Shown here: in pieces, positions 60,501-64,000 of the stretch | Layout: each line of letters opens with the position of its first letter | Numbering within the stretch: the stretch's first letter is position 1 | Notes under the pieces: model-generated | What the model saw: only the letters and a program-made list of their open reading frames with translations | Databases searched by the model: none | Told to the model about the DNA's origin: nothing | Source: Dryobates pubescens | Taxonomy: Eukaryota > Chordata > Aves > Piciformes > Picidae | Direction of reading: 5' to 3' | Length of the DNA: 64,000 nucleotides | Assembly: GCF_014839835.1 (NCBI RefSeq) | Contig: NC_071627.1 | Span: forward strand, 17,912,001 to 17,976,000 | Translations under genes and position numbers: made by a program

Positions 60501-63500
60501 AGGATTATAGCTTCACACCAGAGTTCTTACTGTCCCTAATGCCACAGATGACAGTGTTTCCAAATGCAACACATTTCAGGTTTAGACCAAACTGTGGAAC
60601 ATTTCCCACATGGATACCAAGTTTCCTGGGTCTCATGTCCTTGAGGTTTGCTGTCATCTCTTGGTATAATGCCAAGCTGCAGCCCCACCTCTCAGACCAA
60701 AGCAAACTGTCACATTCTTGCCTTGCGTAAAGGCTGTAAAGCAAATTGCAAACCCACCTCCTTTGCATACATGGAAACATCTGCTTCATCCTCACTGTCA
60801 TCTTCTGATTCCACTTCTTCATTTGCTGGGGCTGCCTCTAGACCCTGGCTGGTTCGCCTAGAGTGCTCTTTGATGATCGAGTGTATGGATGGAAGTTCCA
60901 GCTTTGTGGGAGGCACCTGAACAAGCTGAAGAGAAAAAGGCCATTGCTACTAGTCCAGAAAGTCTGGAAGTTGCATAGTCTTTAACCACAGCATTTCTCT
61001 GCAACCTATCAACCCTTTCAGTTTAGCAGGATCTAGAAATACTGTAAAGGTAATAATCCGCTGGAGAAGCATAGGGAAGACTTGTAAGCATATCCCTGCC
61101 TTGTGATTGGAAAGGGGCCCATTCCCACAGGAGCAGGTTGTATCTTGACCATGCCATGATCCTGGCACGTGGTACTTACCTGGCTAGCAATGGCTGAGAA
61201 CTTGGCTACATGCAGAGTTTCATCATATGTAGATGCACACTGGTTAATGTTGACAATCATGCAAGAGCGCCCACGCCCAGTGAAGAAACCCTGGAACACA
61301 CGGGTTAGCTTGCTGTCCCGGAAGGGAACCACAGTCTGCTTCAATCTGTGGGGAGAGACAAGAGTGAGCCTATGGGAAAGAAAACAGGCTCCCTACACAC
61401 TCCCTCTGGAGTTCTGGATACCCACTTGGACTGCTGGTTCTGGCGCAGGGCAGCAATGCAGCGGCCCAGCGTGTGGAGGGAGGTGTTGATGTTGTTGGCT
61501 TCTTTCATTCGGTCCCCACTTTTCTGGTTTTTGCAGCGCTCTGACCCCGCAAGGTCACACAGGGATAACCTGAAGGGAATGCAGGCAAAACTCACGTGAC
61601 CTACTAGATCTGTCCTGTTCCATCCAGGTTTACACCCTGCAATCACCTACACTTCTCACCTTCCCTACTGTCTCCCCCCATAGAGGCGCTGAAGCTTTTA
61701 TAGGATGCAAGGACTATTGCTAGACAGAAAGGACTATGCTAAATACAGGAGTTACACCAACATGAGTTCTGTGTTGTCAAGTTCAAAGATCCTTTGCCAG
61801 TCCTCAGGACTGCCATGACCCGTTTCCAGATAACTACATCCTATGAACAGGCATCAGCAGCGCTCAGATCAGTGCCTGTTACAAGGGCAGGGGGTACTCA
61901 AATTGACCTTCACTGAAAAAGTTTGAGAACTCTCTCAGGTTGTACTTTGTAATAATCCTCACAAACTCCTCAGTCACTGTCAAGACTTAAGAGTATGGCC
62001 ATTCATTCCAAGTACTTTCAAGAGACTTTTCCCAAGATACTTCCCATATCCTAGATCCAGAAAAATGAGCAGGGAAGTTCAGTCCACAGAAAACACCCCC
62101 AAATCCTGGAGCGTTAAACTTACTCGCTGATTTTTGGAACAATTTCACTGCCACCTCTTTGCAAGTGCAGAATCCGAATGGAGAAGACACTGTGACTGTA
62201 AAGAAGCATGCAGATATTTTAGAACGGAATTGCAACCTTTAAAGCCCCTCAAAGGTTGTATTTCAGCCTCAACAACTGTCCTCCCCCCTTCACACCTGCG
62301 ACTGGAGTTCTGATTCATGTGGGTGCTAGCAAAAGTCTGGTTTTTCCGGCCCAGTTTCAGCAACTTCCAAGCCTCATCGGCATCTTGGACGTTGATCCAG
62401 TTTAGATCTGGAAAAAGCAGACAAAGCAGTTAGGAGACTGACAGAAAGCTTAATTATCTCCACCTCAACTTCACATTTTTATTTTGTTGACCTGAGCAAA
62501 TGTGTAAGTACCAAGATCTAGCCACCAGAGATCTCAGAGGCCATAGAGGCCAGCAGGCTCCTCAACACATCACTGCTAAGCCACCCACCCAGCTCAGTCC
62601 TCAAGCCTCTCTAGCAGACTAAAAATGTCTTTAAGGTAAATCTACCTTTCACGTAGGGGTTGCCAGTCTGGTCTTCACAGAGCCGCAGCGTCGGCCTCTT
62701 GCGGTTCTGGCCAGTTAGAGTTGGTTCTAACAAGTCATAGATTAGCTCATTGTAAATCTCAAAGAAGGAGACCCAGATTGAGAACTGCATATCTCCTGTG
62801 TTGGTAAGTGAAATACGATCCGAGTCATCCCAAGAAGGGCCTGGTTCTGGGGAAAGAGAGGGGAGGGGAAAACAAACATAAAATCGTGGTGGCAGTCTTA
62901 CACAGGTCCAACAAAAATGATTTAGCTGCAGAGTGAGGCATCTTTCTTCAGCAGGAACACTATCCCAGACTCATTCCACATACCTCCTCTCTTGATAGGC
63001 ACTTTATTCTGACTCCAGAAGTACAGGGTACTTCAAACATGAATTCTTCCCAGCATAAGTGAAGTTTTAGCCCTTGTTACCTCAGTCATTCCATGCTCTT
63101 GGATACCTTATCAGCTAGTAGTTTCTCGGTTTGAAAGTCTGGGCACAAGTGTTCAGTGCAACATGTCACTTCAGCACCCTGCTTTCCAGCTATCTCCATC
63201 ACATGGCATTCAGCTGCTCGGTTCCCTTGAAATTAAGCAGTGCTAAGTAGCTTCATTTCACAGGGCTTGGTTACTATGCAGTGGTGAATTTTCTACATTG
63301 GCAAGACGTGTCATATGTACTAAGTTTTTCAGTCCTGACACCCTTTATCTTTCAATGGGAAAGTCCAGCACCTTTCCTCCCTTGCCCACAGCACAGCATC
63401 CAAACAGCCATCATCCTTTCTTCCCCCATCCTCTAACAATGAGTTAGGTAGTAAACAGGCTTCAGACATACCTTCTGTCTGGCTGATGTTGGAATGGCTG

Positions 63501-64000
63501 GTAAGTTGGCTAGATGAAGAGAGGCCAGCAACTCCACTGTCAAAGCTGCCACTGGTAGTGGCCTGGAGCTGAGATTCGGCACCGTGGCTCCTCTTCATTG
63601 GTGTTAACAGCTCTTCCTGGCAGGAAACAAAAACATGAGTGGGTATGTAGCCTGACACCATCCTTACCCTATCATTACTAAGCTTTTGAGAAGCTTCACA
63701 CTTACCTCCCACAGGCCAGCCCGCAGCATGGTCTGTTTCTTGGTCTCCTCTTGCCGCACCTGCCTGCTGTCCAACCAGACCACCTCACTGGAGAGGGAAG
63801 GCTTCAGATCCATGGCTTGATACAGCCTATCTCCCACACTGTTGAAGATGACCGCTAAGGAGCGAGGCAGAATCCCCCCATCTTTGTTGCTGCCTGAAGC
63901 AAGAACAGCAGCAAGCTAAGGATTCACATGTAAAAGCAGACAATTCCCTCAGTAGGCTACTAAGACCTAGTGCTTTCCTTACCCTGAATGGTGTGAGTCT
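57579..64000 (-). CDS. KIF20A: kinesin-like protein KIF20A (MKLP2), 3' part, 15 exons
   Basis: Kinesin-6 motor that works at the central spindle in cytokinesis and moves the chromosomal passenger complex to the midzone. Exons in transcript order: 64,000(partial)-63,983, 63,893-63,706, 63,616-63,472, 62,846-62,646, 62,407-62,296, 62,195-62,124, 61,569-61,426, 61,345-61,180, 60,925-60,758, 60,335-60,196, 60,103-60,001, 59,389-59,188, 58,825-58,734, 58,475-58,338, 57,851-57,579. All are GT-AG with matching phases; together they give about 719 residues. The window starts in the P-loop (THTIQG). Then come the kinesin-6 insert, SFFEIYNELIYDLLEP, switch I NQNSSRSH split between exons, switch II DLAGSE, VPFRDSKLTRVFQGFFTGRG, and a coiled coil with RQEKLQLEMRLRDEICNEM and ERACCHSTGAGKLREAL. 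The tail ELQNNMILVKLDLRKKAA is near identical to human. The last ~20 residues depart from the mammalian end. The N-terminus lies outside. Confidence 0.95.

Noticed and set aside
1-64000. Endogenous retrovirus, LTR element, Polinton, tRNA, rRNA or CRISPR array
   Set aside because: No paired LTR-like repeats, no gag/pol/env-like or capsid-like translations, no tRNA-type B-box cloverleaf and no regular spacer array were found by eye on either strand. A profile search (RepeatMasker, tRNAscan-SE) would be the decisive test.

Overview
The window is bird nuclear DNA. It carries many 3'-terminal CR1 (chicken repeat 1) LINE fragments and three vertebrate genes that I recognise from their proteins. CR1 is the commonest repeat of bird genomes and no Alu/L1-type repeat is visible. 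Three CR1 copies share a 3' end reading CCAACCTGGTTTATTCTATT or a close variant and look fairly young, which hints at a CR1-rich bird lineage such as the woodpeckers and relatives. That is a guess; the species cannot be fixed from this sequence.

Layout. 1-17,940: non-coding flank with three CR1 fragments and simple repeats. 17,941-21,197: DRD1 on the minus strand, with an intronless 451-residue coding exon, an AU-rich 3' UTR and an acceptor site just before the ATG. 22,390-23,660: a CpG island upstream of DRD1, its likely promoter region. 23,661-34,780: intergenic, with an old CR1, a long degenerate 21-bp tandem array (30,075-30,743) and a CR1 with a pentanucleotide tail (32,776-33,331). 34,780-57,530: SFXN1 on the plus strand, with a CpG-island promoter, a non-coding exon 1 ending at 35,259, a 9.7-kb first intron and ten further exons encoding 322 residues. 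57,579-64,000: the 3' part of KIF20A on the minus strand, 15 exons, running off the right edge inside the motor-domain P-loop.

The genes do unrelated jobs: DRD1 is a plasma-membrane dopamine receptor, SFXN1 a mitochondrial inner-membrane serine carrier, and KIF20A a cytokinesis kinesin. SFXN1 and KIF20A are tail to tail with only 338 bp between stop codons, so their 3' UTRs probably overlap. The human genome, as I remember it, keeps DRD1 and SFXN1 together but has KIF20A elsewhere on chromosome 5q.

I found no convincing undescribed system. The most unusual signals are the degenerate 21-bp array open in one frame on each strand, the SFXN1/KIF20A convergent overlap, a KIF20A C-terminus that departs from the mammalian one, a duplicated ~105-bp block bracketing SFXN1 exon 10, and a C20-A10 tract in the DRD1 3' UTR. 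No tRNA, rRNA, CRISPR, retroviral or LTR element was recognised.
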